In this document: piece after piece, positions 33,088-44,600 of the stretch
How positions within the stretch are numbered: the first letter of the stretch is position 1
Layout of the letters: every line of letters starts with the position of its first letter
Source: Halicephalobus mephisto
Taxonomy: Eukaryota; Nematoda; Chromadorea; Rhabditida; Panagrolaimidae
Direction of reading: 5' to 3'
Length of the DNA: 64,000 nt
Assembly: GCA_009193035.1 (NCBI GenBank)
Contig: SWDT01000111.1
Coordinates: forward strand, 1-64,000
Notes under the pieces: model-generated
Told to the model about the DNA's origin: nothing
What the model saw: only the letters and a program-made list of their open reading frames with translations
Databases searched by the model: none
Made by a program: the position numbers and the translations under genes

Positions 33088-35798
33088 TTACTTCCTTTTC
33101 AAAATCTCAATAACAGAATCCGCTATAAGTCCAGCTCTGAATTTGTTTAAAAAATGACCTTCATTTGTGAAGAAGAATCCGATTCGATTTCTGCCATCGT
33201 CCAGTTCCTTTTTTAGTGATTCTGAAGTTTCTTCATCGTCTCCACAAGATTCTGATTCGATTAATTTACAGTCTTTGAAAGAATGAATCAGGTCCTTCGT
33301 GATGAAGTGTTCGATGAGATGGTCATTTCCGGCTGTGAGCAGGACTACTTTAATCTCGTCATTGTTGTTGAGGTCGTCGATGAACTTCTTCTGATCCCCT
33401 AAGGCACATTGACTCATGTACTGGATACAGACATAACATTCAGCAGCAGTTTTGACTTTGAATTGAAGGACTCTGGTGTAGACTAAAAAATTATTTATTT
33501 ATAAATAATTCATCTTCAAGGAGATATTTTGATCCTAATTATGACTTTTCAATATTAAACAACTTTTAATTATTAGCCTTAGGGAGTAAACAGGGAGTGA
33601 TTCGCCCTATGTACCGTAATGTAGAAGTTTCTGGATCTATCTAGGAAGAATACAGTTCCAAAACGCTGATTACGAAATCTTGTAAAATTACTAAATTCAC
33701 AAAAAGTCGAAATTGTTAAGTTATCGTAATTTTTTAAAACCTCAAAATTCACGTTGAGACAATTTCGCACCAAAAATCATCTTTATCTTTTATAATGTCT
33801 TTATGGTTGGATTTTTCCAGAATTGCGTAAATAGTAACTTTGAAAACTTTTGGTCTTGAGTGGAAAGTTCTAGAAAATCGCGACGAAATTATTTCGTAAA
33901 AGTTCATTTTTGTTTTTCAGTGTAATTATTTGTTGGATCGTCGCTGGGGAATCCGGATCCGCATGTAGACAAAAATATATGGAAATGACTTTATGGAGCC
34001 AAAGGCACTAGATAAATCACAACTTTATCCAAAATATTGCGCAATTTTAAAATTTTCGCCAATCTGCAATCGTACAAATTTCGTTGATCCTCAGGGTATT
34101 TCGCTTCGGGACCAAAGTTATACAAGCTTCCACTCAAAATAGATTGTGTACAATTCAACATTATTGAATTTACTTACTTTGATACAAAAAAGCTTCTGTT
34201 GCTGTCTTGAGCCAACTAATCTTCCCCAAAAAATGAAGACTATTCAGGGTCCATTCAGGACGGATTCCTTTGTGTCGAACAAGACCCGTCGGATTCACCA
34301 AAACGATTCCCCGTGTCTTTTCAGAATTCATGGATGCCATCATTATTGCATTCTCTGTTCCTCTCGAATGTCCAGAAAAAACGATATCCTTCAAATTTAG
34401 GTTATCCACGATCTGCTGGATAAACTGGTTTCTTTCGTAATTGTTGTATTCTAATCTTGGATCTCCTGGAAACAAAAATTGTAGTCATTATCGCGACAAT
34501 TATCCGAGACTATAAACTACAAAAGTAGTGCTTATCCTAGGAAACAGATAGTGACTAAATAAAGTGGGTAATGTTACATACAAAAATAGGTACATAGCAC
34601 ACAATGTAATGAATACATTACTGTGACTTTGATGTATCAGACATATTAAGTTATTATAGGTGTATTAAATTTAATGCATGGATACATTATCATTTTGATT
34701 TATCAGATACATTAAGTTGTTATAGGTGTATTGTATTTAATGCATGGATACATTAAGTTAATATCGATGTATTAAATTTAAAGTATTAATACATGGTGCA
34801 TGTATCCGATACGTTGAAGCCACTTTAATATATTTTTTGTGTAGGATTAGGATCATATCAAAAGCAACAAATATCATATAGAGATTTTAAATTAATGGAA
34901 ATTTTCATTTTTATTACAAAATTAAAGTCACAAAGAAGATTTCAGAATCCTTACGATATTTTGCAATTTTCGAAAATCTTCTGGAAGTTCCTAGAATTCT
35001 AGAAAAGTTCCTATATTATTCCAAAAGTTTTCAAAATTCTCGAGAATCTTAAAAGTCTCTAAAATTTCCAGAATTCTGTGAGATTTTAAAACTATAAAGA
35101 ACTTCTTGAATTTTTCGAAAGTTTCTAGAATTTTTCAGAATTCTGTGAAAACTTCTGGAATTCTGTTTTTAAAATCTTAGAGAAGCTTCTGAATTTTTCT
35201 AGAATCTTGTGGAAACTTCCAGAATCAAAATAAAAAATTTAAATTTTTTCAATAATTCTGGAATTTTTCGAATATTTCCAAAATTTAAATTTTTTCAATA
35301 ATTCTGGAATTTTTTGAATATTTCCAAAATTTTAATTTTTCTAAAATCTTATAACTTTTTTAAAATTTTCTAAAATTCAACAAAAAATTTCCAAATTAAA
35401 ATATTTAAAAATCTTTGAAAAATTTGTTTATTTTTACGTTTTTGAATTTGGTTACTTTTGTAATTTTTAATTTTGATTTAGAATTAAAAAGTACACTTAC
35501 CAGGGGTCAATCCTAATCCCGGAGAGTTGACCCCGATTACTCTGATCCCGGCTTCCACAAGTCTCGGAGTGACGTATTTGAAATCCTTGTGGGATCCAGG
35601 AGCTCCATGGATCGTCAGAATCGTCCCCAAAGAAGATCCTTCGGGTTTCGTGTCTTGGTAAACAGCGCTTAATTCGACCAATTCCCCAGATTTCGTTTTT
35701 ATTTTAAGTGGCATAGAATAAATATTTTCCGGAATATCCATTGAAGGCTTAACTGTGGAAATCGAGCGGATCCAAGAAAAAAAAGGACGACGAAGCAT
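33088..35798 (-). CDS. Alpha/beta hydrolase of the nematode DUF1057 family
   Basis: Three exons join in phase 1: 35798-35501, 34465-34178 and 33482-33088, giving 326 residues. Fold landmarks in order: TILTIHGAPGSHKDF (strand 3 and oxyanion loop), RVIGVNSPGLG, the nucleophile elbow GHSRG (Ser about residue 141), VVLLTAGNDHLI (acid) and TNEGHF (His), so the catalytic triad looks complete. The HGAPGSHKDF and GHSRG-x-ENA signatures fit DUF1057. Substrate is unknown. The N-terminus MLRRPFFSWIRSIST is Arg-rich and amphipathic, a possible mitochondrial presequence. ATG at 35798 is chosen as the first in frame. Introns are 1,035 and 695 bp. Confidence 0.85.
34560..34860. repeat. Intronic GATACATTA repeats
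   Basis: Three to four diverged units with TATCAGATACATTAAGTTGT and AATGCATGGATACATTA in the first intron of the hydrolase gene, related to 23345-23850. Confidence 0.6.
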
Positions 35799-35819
35799 TA
35801 CACACTCAAGCAAACTCCA

Positions 35820-37125
35820 AATCTTGTAGACTGCGCTCTGTTCATCAAGTTGCTGGTCAAAGTTAAAGGGTTGGGCTTGGATTTTTCGTTTTAAGACAAA
35901 ACAAATTTTTTTCTAAAAAACTTTATTAGTATTAAGAGTGTATGCCACTTTGCTAAAAATTAGATAAACGTTCATCCGTTTTCGAAAAAATATTTTTACT
36001 ATTATTTCTTATTTAATCGATTATATAACTTCTTTAAGTACTCTAATTTTCTACAGATTTAATTGTTAATACTTTTTCTTCTTGAATTTCATATATTTGT
36101 GTTTTGTATTTCCTTGATGTTTGTATTTTACAAAAGAAATCATATGTTAAATACTAAGTACCTCAGAATTTATAAATATCCATCGATAAAACTTATGCAT
36201 ATCTGAATTTATTCATCTAATTGAAATAATAAGATTGTTGGGACAGATATAAATTTAAATATTGTTAAATGTTGGTATTTTAGAATTAATCAGGACTAAA
36301 TAATCCGTAAAGAAGACCAGTCCAATCTTATTTTTGGTATTTGTTGATTCTATATTATCTCTGAATAAAATATGTCTATCTCTAACCTTAGCATGGCGAT
36401 TTCTGCAAAATTCAACAAAAATATCATTTCTTTGAAGTAACTTGATGGTCGTATATTACATATACAAATTTTAATGATTTTGATATATCAATAATGAACG
36501 AAACGAGTCAAATAACATGTCAATGATAGAAATTTATCATATCTTTTGATTCTTTTTTGTGAAAGAGATCGAAAATCGCACCTATACTTCATATATCAAA
36601 AATGTACAAGAATACACCAATTTTTATTGGTTTGATGAATTGACTATGTTAGGCCTGTATTTTCAAGCTTCATGGACAAGTTAATGAACAAGAAATGTTG
36701 AATTAGATTCATATATATATAGAATAATGATAAATTCCAAAAATTATTTTAAAAAAAGAGATGTGTGGAATTAATGTTCTGTATCTGGCACTTTATAAAA
36801 AACGGATAGATGTCCATCTGATTTTAAAAAAAAGATTGTGCACAACCTGTAAAACCAAATCAATATAATTAAATCAATTTAATCTCTGCCTAAAATCTAA
36901 GTACTAATGCAGCGTAGCCTAAACCTAAATCTAATATATTATAAAAAGAGTTAAGTTTGGAAAGTTTTTATTTTTACTTCAATGAATCATTCAAGTTACG
37001 AACGGTTTGATGCTATAATAGAGAGGTTCTGATTTGCAGTCTAATTTTTAAATTATAATTAAAATGACTAAAAATCACTGAAATATCTATTGAATAATCA
37101 ATGATGTCCTTAAAGATCATTAAAT
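35820..37125. other. Gene-poor region with a duplicated motif
   Basis: No gene found. A block at about 35943-35990 (CACTTTGCTAAAAATTAG, then CATCCGTTTTCGAAAAA) has a diverged direct copy at about 36786-36832 (CACTTTATAAAAAACGG, then CATCTGATTTTAAAAAA), possibly ends or subrepeats of an old element. Confidence 0.4.
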
Positions 37126-37129
37126 ATGT

Positions 37130-37970
37130 GTAAAATGGAAAGTGGATCAAAAATTACTGCTAAGATAAAAAAATTGTCCAAAGTCCAGGAAACCCATGAG
37201 AATATATGACATAGGTTGACTTGAATGTCAAAGAAAACCTGCTTTGAGAGATCCAATAGAACAGTAGATAGTCAAGAATACCTGATTTGAAGAAATAAAA
37301 ATTAGTCCAATCAAAGCAGCTCTTCCAACTTATGCATTTTCGACCAATATGAACCTTAATTAAGTCATAAAAAAAGTTCTATAGATGGAGATACTTCAAC
37401 AAAGACCGTAGCACAATGGTATTTTAAATGTACAGAAATAAATATGAACGTTCTCAATAGAAATCATGATGAACAGAAAATATAAGGAAAAGGTCATGTA
37501 GATGAAATAGACAAATGCAAGATAGGTCATAGAAAGTACAATAGAGACAGAATGATAGAAAAATATTAGATTTTAAAAATGTTCGACCATGCAGGAAATT
37601 TTATATTGAAAATTTTTTCAAATAATAAACGTAATAAAGATATTCTAGAAGCTCTCATAAAGAAGTATGTAGCTCCATGTAGTGTAATCATTACTAATTA
37701 CAGGAGATGCTTTATTGATTTAGATCAGCAGGGATTCGAGGATTTTACAGTCAATCACAAATATCACTTCGTAAACTCAGATAAAAGCCAATATTCAGAT
37801 AATAAAATCCAACTGGAAACCCCTCAGGAAGAGACTATGTAGAGGTGGATATTTGACAATGCATTTATGTGGGCTCTTGTGGCAAAGAGAAAAGATTAAT
37901 TGGAATGTAAATCTGTTCTTTACACCAGTTCAGGAAATTAAAAGACTATTCATTTTATATGTTAATAAAT
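37130..37970 (+). pseudogene. Decayed Merlin (ISXO2/IS1595-type) DNA transposase
   Basis: Fragments of a DDE transposase lie in one frame interrupted by stops: TKTVAQWYFKCTEI, then GHVDEIDKCKIGHRKYNRDR at about 37492 (usual form EIDESK-x-G-K-RKYNRG), then an 87-codon open piece at 37579-37842 with IKKYVAPCSVIITNY and FEDFTVNHKYHFVNS (usual forms APG-TIISD and LTVNH-x-FV). The second catalytic Asp position reads Asn and several in-frame stops occur, so it is dead. Merlin is the eukaryotic branch of this bacterial insertion-sequence family. Terminal repeats were not identified. Confidence 0.75.
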
Positions 37971-38426
37971 ATAAGTTAAAGTTCAAAACATATTCTTACA
38001 TACATGATTAACAAGATCTTTTCCTTTTTGCCTTATTTCTTCATCTAAACCCTAAAAATTGAACCCTTTTTTATTTCCGCTAATAACTCGTAACTCCTTT
38101 ACTTCCGATAACTGGCATATGTATCATTCAACTTTACTCATCAGGTAGATTATAAATATGTACAAGATATGCAGTTTCGGAGCAAGATGTATACGAAAAT
38201 ACAGTTTTGAAGAGTGTTTTCATCACATTCATTAAATTACTCACAAAATGTAAAACATTATATCAATCTGCATTATGAAGAAGAAACATATGAAAACTTG
38301 TCATTTTTAGTAAAAAATAAGGAAAATAAAAAAAATCGTTTGGTTTAGATCTTACTTTGCTGAAAAAGAATAGATAGCCCATTTTTGTTCGGCAAAATAT
38401 GAACGCTTCCAAAAAGTTAGAGATCA

Positions 38427-38700
38427 TTCGTGTCGGGATTAGCAGTTTTTATTTTGAACAAACTGGAGGTGTGGTCTTGACACGAAAAATATTTGATTCA
38501 TTTTTTCATGAATTTAGTTTCAACCGTTCATGAAGGGATTTATTTTTAATAATTGTTTGTTTAATCTGGTAAGAAAGGGTGTGTTTAAATGTGGATGATC
38601 CAATAATAATCGTGGGCACAAAGGACGGAAGTAAACAGTCAGTGGTCTTAAAAAAATTAAAGTTCCACTTAGTCGACGTTTTGAGAGATGCACTCAAAGC
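38427..38700. other. Spacer with GTGTC/GACAC inverted motif
   Basis: ATTCGTGTCGGGA and TCTTGACACGAAAAAT form an inverted pair about 45 bp apart, a form of the dispersed GTCGAGAC intron repeat. Nothing else assigned. Confidence 0.35.
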
Positions 38701-39331
38701 ACAAGAGTCAGTTTTTATTTTAATCGTAGTCTGATCGGTCTGAGTTTAGTCTTCTCTAAACGAGGACTTCTCCTCGAACCTGTCTAATAATCGATGTATG
38801 GATAAAAGTACGTCGATAAGTAAGCACAGTAGGACCCTGCAATCTTCTGCTGGACGACGAAGTCCAGAAAGTCTGTTCACCAGACCGTAATACCCCTTTT
38901 GCTACGGATTACAGTTAGAGCTCATGTTAGTGGTTAGAGTTCTCTGCTACGTTTGGGACGACTGTAGATTCCTACTGTATCAGCAGCTTCGGATACACTA
39001 TAAACATAACACTAGGATTAAGAGAGAAGAGGATCTGCTGACTATTACTAGTCTAACTCACAGGGTCTCTCCAAATTACAAAAACAAGAAATTCAACTCT
39101 GTTATGTCTTTATCCAGAGGACTAGACATAATAATGTAGAACAATAATGGAGTAATATTAATGATATAAGTGCAGCACCCAAGGAACACCGACTAACATG
39201 ACATGTTTCTTTCATACTCCTCAGTGGATAGAAGACTGATTAGTCTCGGGTGCTCTGAATATCCTTAGTCATGGAGACTACTCATCCGCAACAAACTTGA
39301 TAACAACTATGATTTTAGGATTTACTATCCT
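38680..39331. other. Hairpin-dense block of unknown nature
   Basis: At least ten short perfect stem-loops in about 650 bp, with stems of 5-7 bp and loops of mostly 4-7 nt: 38680-38698, 38744-38761, 38761-38776 (CGAGGA-CTTC-TCCTCG), 38850-38867 (CTGGAC-GACGAA-GTCCAG), 38871-38885, 39040-39053, 39103-39130, 39233-39246, 39266-39280 and 39317-39331. The block also lacks the A/T homopolymers typical of its surroundings and has no convincing open frame. No tRNA cloverleaf, 5S, snRNA or spliced-leader signature is visible. It could be a structured RNA or a structured mobile element. Confidence 0.45.
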
Positions 39332-39686
39332 GACCTTTTATAGGATTACTGGTACTACAGTTGGTTGAGCGGTTCTTTAGATTACTATGTAAGTTTTCGA
39401 ATGAGTTAAATCCCGTCCTCGGTTCCTACAGTCTGAAATAATATTCCAGATGGTGCTTCCGACGCAAAAAATGAGTAATTTATTTCCTCGTGGAACTCTC
39501 GGCCTGTAGTCCTGCACTCAATATTTTCTAGAATTTCGAAAAATGGCTAAAGTCTTTGAAATCCGATTGCTCAACTTTTATTCATATCTTTAATGGTGTT
39601 GAATTGTTCTCTCAAATGAATGTCGAAAAGTTCTATAATTAAAACATAATTAATTGTGAAATTGGTGATATTTATCGAAATCTTTT

Positions 39687-40448
39687 TCAACAAACACCAC
39701 AAGTACGAGGACGACGCTTTTTGATGGAAGCTCCCCAACTCGGATATGTACATAAACCTTTCGAATCATCACAATCATTGAAAGCATTGGTGCAAGTTAG
39801 GAAATGACAAAGACCACAAGTGTGAGGACAATGTTTGGTCAAAGGAACCTCCCAATTGGGATCTGTGCAACTGGAACGGATTCGTGAACAGTCAATAGGA
39901 CTATTAGGATCATCTTGACAGCTGTATTCTGGAGTTTCACAACACATTGCACATTGTTCTGTACATCTGAAACCGATAAATAACAAAAATAATATTTTTA
40001 AAATGACAAATAATCCTTACTATGAAATTATCTTATATCCATATTTCGGATTTTCAATAATCTTTTAAAATTCAAGGTTTCGGATATTTCTTTAGAATTT
40101 TTTACTGGAATGTTGAATCTATTTCTAAGATGTTTTAGTAACAAATTAACTTACTGTAAAACTGTGCTTCTAAATTCCGGATGAGCGCTTTTTGTTTTTT
40201 GCGTTTGATTGAGTTAGAGACACCATTCCTGTAACGGGTAATGGGGGTTGCTGACAATCTCCAGTACAGGGAAATATATAAGTACAGCTAATATCAGCAT
40301 ACTTGTTGTTACAAACTTGAGCACTTGGCAAGAAAGTTCCATCAGTGGTAGATTGACAAACTAAAGGACAAGGAACAATGTTTCCACTGTTGTCAATATA
40401 GCTTTCTATTGACAAGGAATAAAGGAAGAAAACGCTCTTGATGAACAT
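39687..40448 (-). CDS. Secreted ShKT-domain protein (central exons unresolved)
   Basis: First exon from ATG at 40448: signal peptide (MFIKSVFFLYSLSIES), then a Cys-rich segment with CPLVCQS, QVCNNKYADISCTYIFPCTG. It most likely ends near 40224. Last exon 39966-39687 enters in phase 2 after GGTTTCAG and encodes CTEQCAMCCETPEYSC and two ShKT domains, CSRIRSSCTDPNW...CPHTCGLC and CTNAFNDCDDSKGLC...PRTCGVC, to TGA. ShKT is the six-Cys fold named after a sea-anemone channel toxin; nematodes use it widely in secreted and cuticular proteins, so no toxicity is implied. The second domain has Arg where its fourth Cys should be. A phase-compatible link between the exons was not found (a 15-nt exon at about 40168-40154 is possible), so the middle of the model is open. 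Confidence 0.65.
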
Positions 40449-40481
40449 CTTGAAAATGATATTTTACGGTACATATCGTTG

Positions 40482-40491
40482 CTTTATATAG
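40482..40491 (-). promoter_or_regulatory. TATA box of the ShKT gene
   Basis: CTATATAAAGC on the minus strand, about 35-45 bp before the ATG at 40448. Confidence 0.6.
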
Positions 40492-40509
40492 GATTCAGTT
40501 ACATTGTGA

Positions 40510-41948
40510 GTGGCTTCTGAATTCGACTTCTTCTATGAATAGCAATAAATGTGTACTGTCATAAATTTGTGTTATTTGAATAACAGATTAATTTTTGAGA
40601 AAATTCAAAATTCATCCTATATGGGAGGTTGAGATCATTACTGCAGATTTACATTACTCAGCTCAAGATCTACCTTTTTTAAGATATAATATTGCTCTGA
40701 ATATTTCTCAAGTTAGTTTTCGAAAATAACTAAATGCAACGAGAAAATTACCGATAAAATTCATATTTTTCATCTTCTGACTCTTCTTAGGATTTCTAAT
40801 GCTTTCTGAAAATTAATGTCTTGAGACATTTTTAATCGGTTTTTAGTGTCGTTTAGGGATATGTGCACTTGAAAGACACATGTTCGTGAAGATAAAAATT
40901 TGCAGTTAATTTTCGGTATTTTAAATTGACAGTTTATTCTAATTGCAGCGTATACAGTAATGTAATTATTTTAAAATTCTATTTTCAGACTAAACTTTCG
41001 ATTTTTAAATAAAAAATTTTATTTTATTTTCCTCATTACATCAAAGTGAACAAATTCATCTTTTCGAAATTCATTTACGTTTTTAATATTACAGTATCAT
41101 TGAATTAATTGTTGATTCTAAATCTGAGTACAGCTAACCTCAGAAAAAATTTGCCACAAAATTTTATTTTTTAACAGATGAATAAACATCCATTTCGAAT
41201 TTGACGTTTGTAATGCTTATGAAAAAAAACAATGTAAATTTAAATAATTATTTTTATGAAAAAAAACAATACAAATTTAAACAATTATTTTCTCCCACTG
41301 AATTCAAGTTTTTTTTTTCAACAGTCAATACTATTTTTATTTCGATCAAAATATAAAATTACGAAATCAGAAATTAAAGATATCACAAAATTGTCCAAAC
41401 AAGAAAAGTTTTATTTTTTAATTATTATTTTTATTGATTTTTGAACATTTTCTCCAAAAAAATTTTATTTTTAATAATTAAAATGTAAAAAATTAAAAAT
41501 ACAAATTCTTTCATCTGGATGATTTTAGATCTCGTCATTGACTTCTCAGAAAAGGGGATTATTAACTTAATTCCTTATTTTTGGATATTCAACAATTTTA
41601 TTTTTTTACCAAAAAACCACCATGACTAAGTCAATTAAATTCACGAATCTGTTACATCCAATATTTTTCGACTAGATACAGTAATCAGAAATAACGATTT
41701 TGAAAGTAAGTTTCGATCTTAATTTTTATTGTTTTAAAACTTTAAAATTAAGGTTTCTGAAAATTCTTATTTGAAAAATTCCGTAATTTTTTCAATTTCG
41801 AAGTTTCATTAATTTTAAAAATTTCTATAATATTCTAAAAAGTTTGAAAATTTGATTAAATTCTTGAAAATTTCATAATTATTTATTTTAGACTTTTTTC
41901 CAGATTGTGCAGAGTCCGTTTTTTAACATAATATCATACGATATGTAA
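40510..41948. other. AT-rich intergenic region
   Basis: No gene, tandem array or RNA recognised. A short direct repeat of ATGAAAAAAAACAAT with TTAAATAATTATTTT occurs at about 41218-41290. Confidence 0.45.
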
Positions 41949-42106
41949 ACACAAAAAAGTGTAACTTTTGGTTCAGTAATAAATATAAATTATTATTATG
42001 TTTTAATTTTCGTCACAAATGTCAAATATTTAAGAAAAATGTGATGATTTTTGTGTTTTTATTATATTTTGGAATTATTATAAATTAAAAGTTACTTTTT
42101 TGTGTG
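41949..42106 (+). mobile_element. MITE copy 3
   Basis: Ends ACACAAAAAAGTGTAACTTTT and AAAAGTTACTTTTTTGTGTG are near-perfect inverted repeats. Interior TTTTCGTCACAAATGTCAAA is shared with the copies at 98, 411 and 42165. Confidence 0.8.
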
Positions 42107-42164
42107 TGAAGTTAGCAATTTTTCAATAAAAAGTTGATTCTTTCTTTTTAGATAGATTATAATA

Positions 42165-42324
42165 TACAAAAAACGTAACTTTTGGTTCAGTAATAAACAT
42201 AAATCATCATTATTATGTTTTAATTTTCGTCACAAATGTCAAATATTTAAGAAAAAATGTGACAATTTTTATATTTTTATTATATTTTGGAATTAATACA
42301 AATTAAAAGTTACTTTTTGGTGTG
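42165..42324 (+). mobile_element. MITE copy 4
   Basis: Same orientation and length as copy 3, 58 bp downstream; interior nearly identical, ends slightly eroded (TACAAAAAACGTAACTTTT, AAAAGTTACTTTTTGGTGTG). The 41949-42324 pair may have arisen by one tandem duplication. Confidence 0.78.
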
Positions 42325-42419
42325 AGAATATGAAATATTAACTTAGATGATTAATCCTGTTTGACTCTTAACTCCTTGATTTATTTGAGTACCAAAAAAT
42401 ACAAAATTAATTACCTACA

Positions 42420-42712
42420 ACTTCGGAAAATTCAGTGTCGTCTTTCTTTCTTCCAACTTCTGAACGACGTCACACCTGCTCAAATCGGTGCACAAATTGG
42501 GTTTCTGTGCTTCAGGGATGTTCATCCTGAGAATTTTCTCGTTTTCTGCGATACGATGCAAAAACAAGACATTTAGAAAAAATAAACGCTTAAATTTTCT
42601 ATTTTGAGTTTAGATATGCTTTGATATAACTTCTTTTCTAGCGATCGGCCTGTTGTAAAGATTCTGACATCAGGGTTGATTCGAGTCCTTGACTTGTTTT
42701 GTGACATTTCTT
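42420..42712 (-). CDS. Coding-like exons of an unknown gene
   Basis: Two minus-strand pieces read as protein. Piece A (42712-42588) has MSQNKSRTRINPDVRIF and GRSLEKKLYQSISKL; after a candidate intron of about 50 nt piece B (42537-42420) has MNIPEAQKPNLCTDLSRCD and QKLEERKTTLNFP, ending at a good donor (GTAGGT). Codon choice is ordinary and there are no internal stops. The phase-0 acceptor (ACGAG) for piece B is weak, and exons on either side were not found; AT arrays and MITEs flank both ends. Could be a small gene with distant exons or a relic. Family not recognised. Confidence 0.35.
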
Positions 42713-42834
42713 CTTCAGTTGGTTCTCTTCGGTTAACGAAGCTTCGAATTTTCAGCCAAGAATCTTACCCGAGCCTCGTAACTTTACAATCACGTACTCC
42801 GATCAATGTACTATCGAAGAATAATATTTTAATG

Positions 42835-43275
42835 AATTTGCTTAAAAATAACAAATTTTTGCAAAAATGTTATATATGAAATTTAAAAATCCCGATTTTG
42901 ATGTAAATCAAATTCAATAATTTTTTGTTTTAAAATAATCATAAACGACAACTTTATAAAAAATACAGAATTATCGATATTTTTTTAATCACTCTAATAT
43001 TTTGATAAATTTGTTTAAAAATAACAAATTTTCGAAACTATGTTATATATGAAATTTAAAAATCCCGATTTTGATGTAAATCAAATTCAATAATGTTTTA
43101 TTTTAAAATAATAATAAACGACAACTTTATAAAAAATATAAAATTATCGATATTTTTTTAATCACCTTGATATTTTGATGAATTTGTTTAAAAATAACAA
43201 ATTTCCGCAAAAATGTTATATATGAAATTTAAAAATCCCGATTTTGATGTAAATCAAATTCAATAATGTTTTAAT
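42835..43275. repeat. Tandem array, about 170-bp unit
   Basis: Three copies of about 170 bp with TGTTATATATGAAATTTAAAA, CCCGATTTTGATGTAAATCA and CGACAACTTTATAAAAAATA, well conserved and thus fairly recent. Confidence 0.85.
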
Positions 43276-43699
43276 GTGAATTTATTTCAGAGCAAAACTT
43301 CCTAATACGAGATAATATATGCTTTTTATCCATTGTAATAAATTCGCGAAAATTAAAAAAAATTGACTTTCAAAATAATTTCAAAAAACGAAAATAAAGT
43401 TTTTGTTTCAATGTAAATTTTTTCCATTTTTTTTATTTAATTTTTAATCGATTTTCAATCGTGATTTTTTATATTTTTTATTGTAAATTTATAAAAAATT
43501 GGAATAATTAATTTTCGGAATTTTATTTGAATATAAAAATTTAAAATTTCTTTGCAAATTTTGTTTTTAATTGATTTTTAGATATAATTCACTTTAAAAA
43601 CACTAAGTTGTAGATTTTTTTTGATTATATTAATGGTTTTCAGAAGGTAGATGGAAAAATAAACTTTAAAAATTACCTTAAAAAATAAAATTTTTTATT

Positions 43700-44345
43700 T
43701 TGAATTTATTTTTAAAGATAATTTTATAAAATACAGAATGATTGATACTTCTGTAATTACCGTAATACGTTTATAAATTTTTATGAGAACAACTAACTTT
43801 TCGAAATGTACTTTGTATATAAATACAAATTTTCGAATTCAATATAATCTTAATTTTTCATTTTGAATTTATTTTTAAAGATAATTTCACAAAATTCAGA
43901 ATGATTGATACTTCTATAACCATTTTAATACTTTTAACATCTTATATAAGAACAATTAATTTTCAAAATTATGTTATAAGTAAAAATATAAATTTCTGAA
44001 TTCAATATAATCTTAATTTTTAATTTTTAATTTATTTTTAAATATAATTTCACAAAATACAGAATGATTGAGATTTCTGTAACCATTTTAATAGTTTTAA
44101 CATCTTATATAAGAACAACTAACCTTCAGAACCATGTTATAAGTAAAAATACAAAATTTCCGAATTCAATATAATCTTAATTTTTAATTTTTAATTTATT
44201 TTTAAATATAATTTCACAAAATACAGAATGATTGAGATTTCTATAACCATTTTAATACTTTTAACATCTTATATAAGAACAACTAACCTTCAGAACCATG
44301 TTATAAGTAAAAATACAAACTTTCGGATTCGACGTAAATTTCATT
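43700..44345. repeat. Tandem array, about 145-bp unit
   Basis: Four copies with ACAGAATGATTGAGATTTCT, TTTAACATCTTATATAAGAA and ACCATGTTATAAGTAAAAAT. The last copies are nearly identical. Confidence 0.85.
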
Positions 44346-44600
44346 CCGTGTTTGTTCACTTTGAATTGATTGATTTTGAGAGTGGAGAGGCAAACGAAAC
44401 GAAGCTTGCAGGTGACCGACGAATCTTATCGATTCACCGACAATTCTCCCGTCAAAAAAGGAAATTCAACTTTCTCCAAGGTTTTACAAGACCAGTTTTT
44501 CCTTTCTGGATTTGTTCTCGTTGCCAAGGGCAAAGAGAAAAGAAAATTTTTGAAATTTATTTTTCATTTTATAAATGTGATTTATTTTGTTTATTTCGAA

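Noticed and set aside
38850..38885. Possible hammerhead ribozyme (two hairpins joined by AAA)
   Set aside because: The conserved CUGANGA core and the cleavage-site stem are missing.
39140..39170. TAATATTA resembling the nonanucleotide of circular ssDNA viruses
   Set aside because: Not in a hairpin loop, incomplete motif, no Rep-like frame nearby; expected by chance in AT-rich DNA.
42660..42700. tRNA B-box-like GATTCGAGTCC
   Set aside because: No A box, acceptor stem or cloverleaf around it, and it lies in a minus-strand coding-like stretch.
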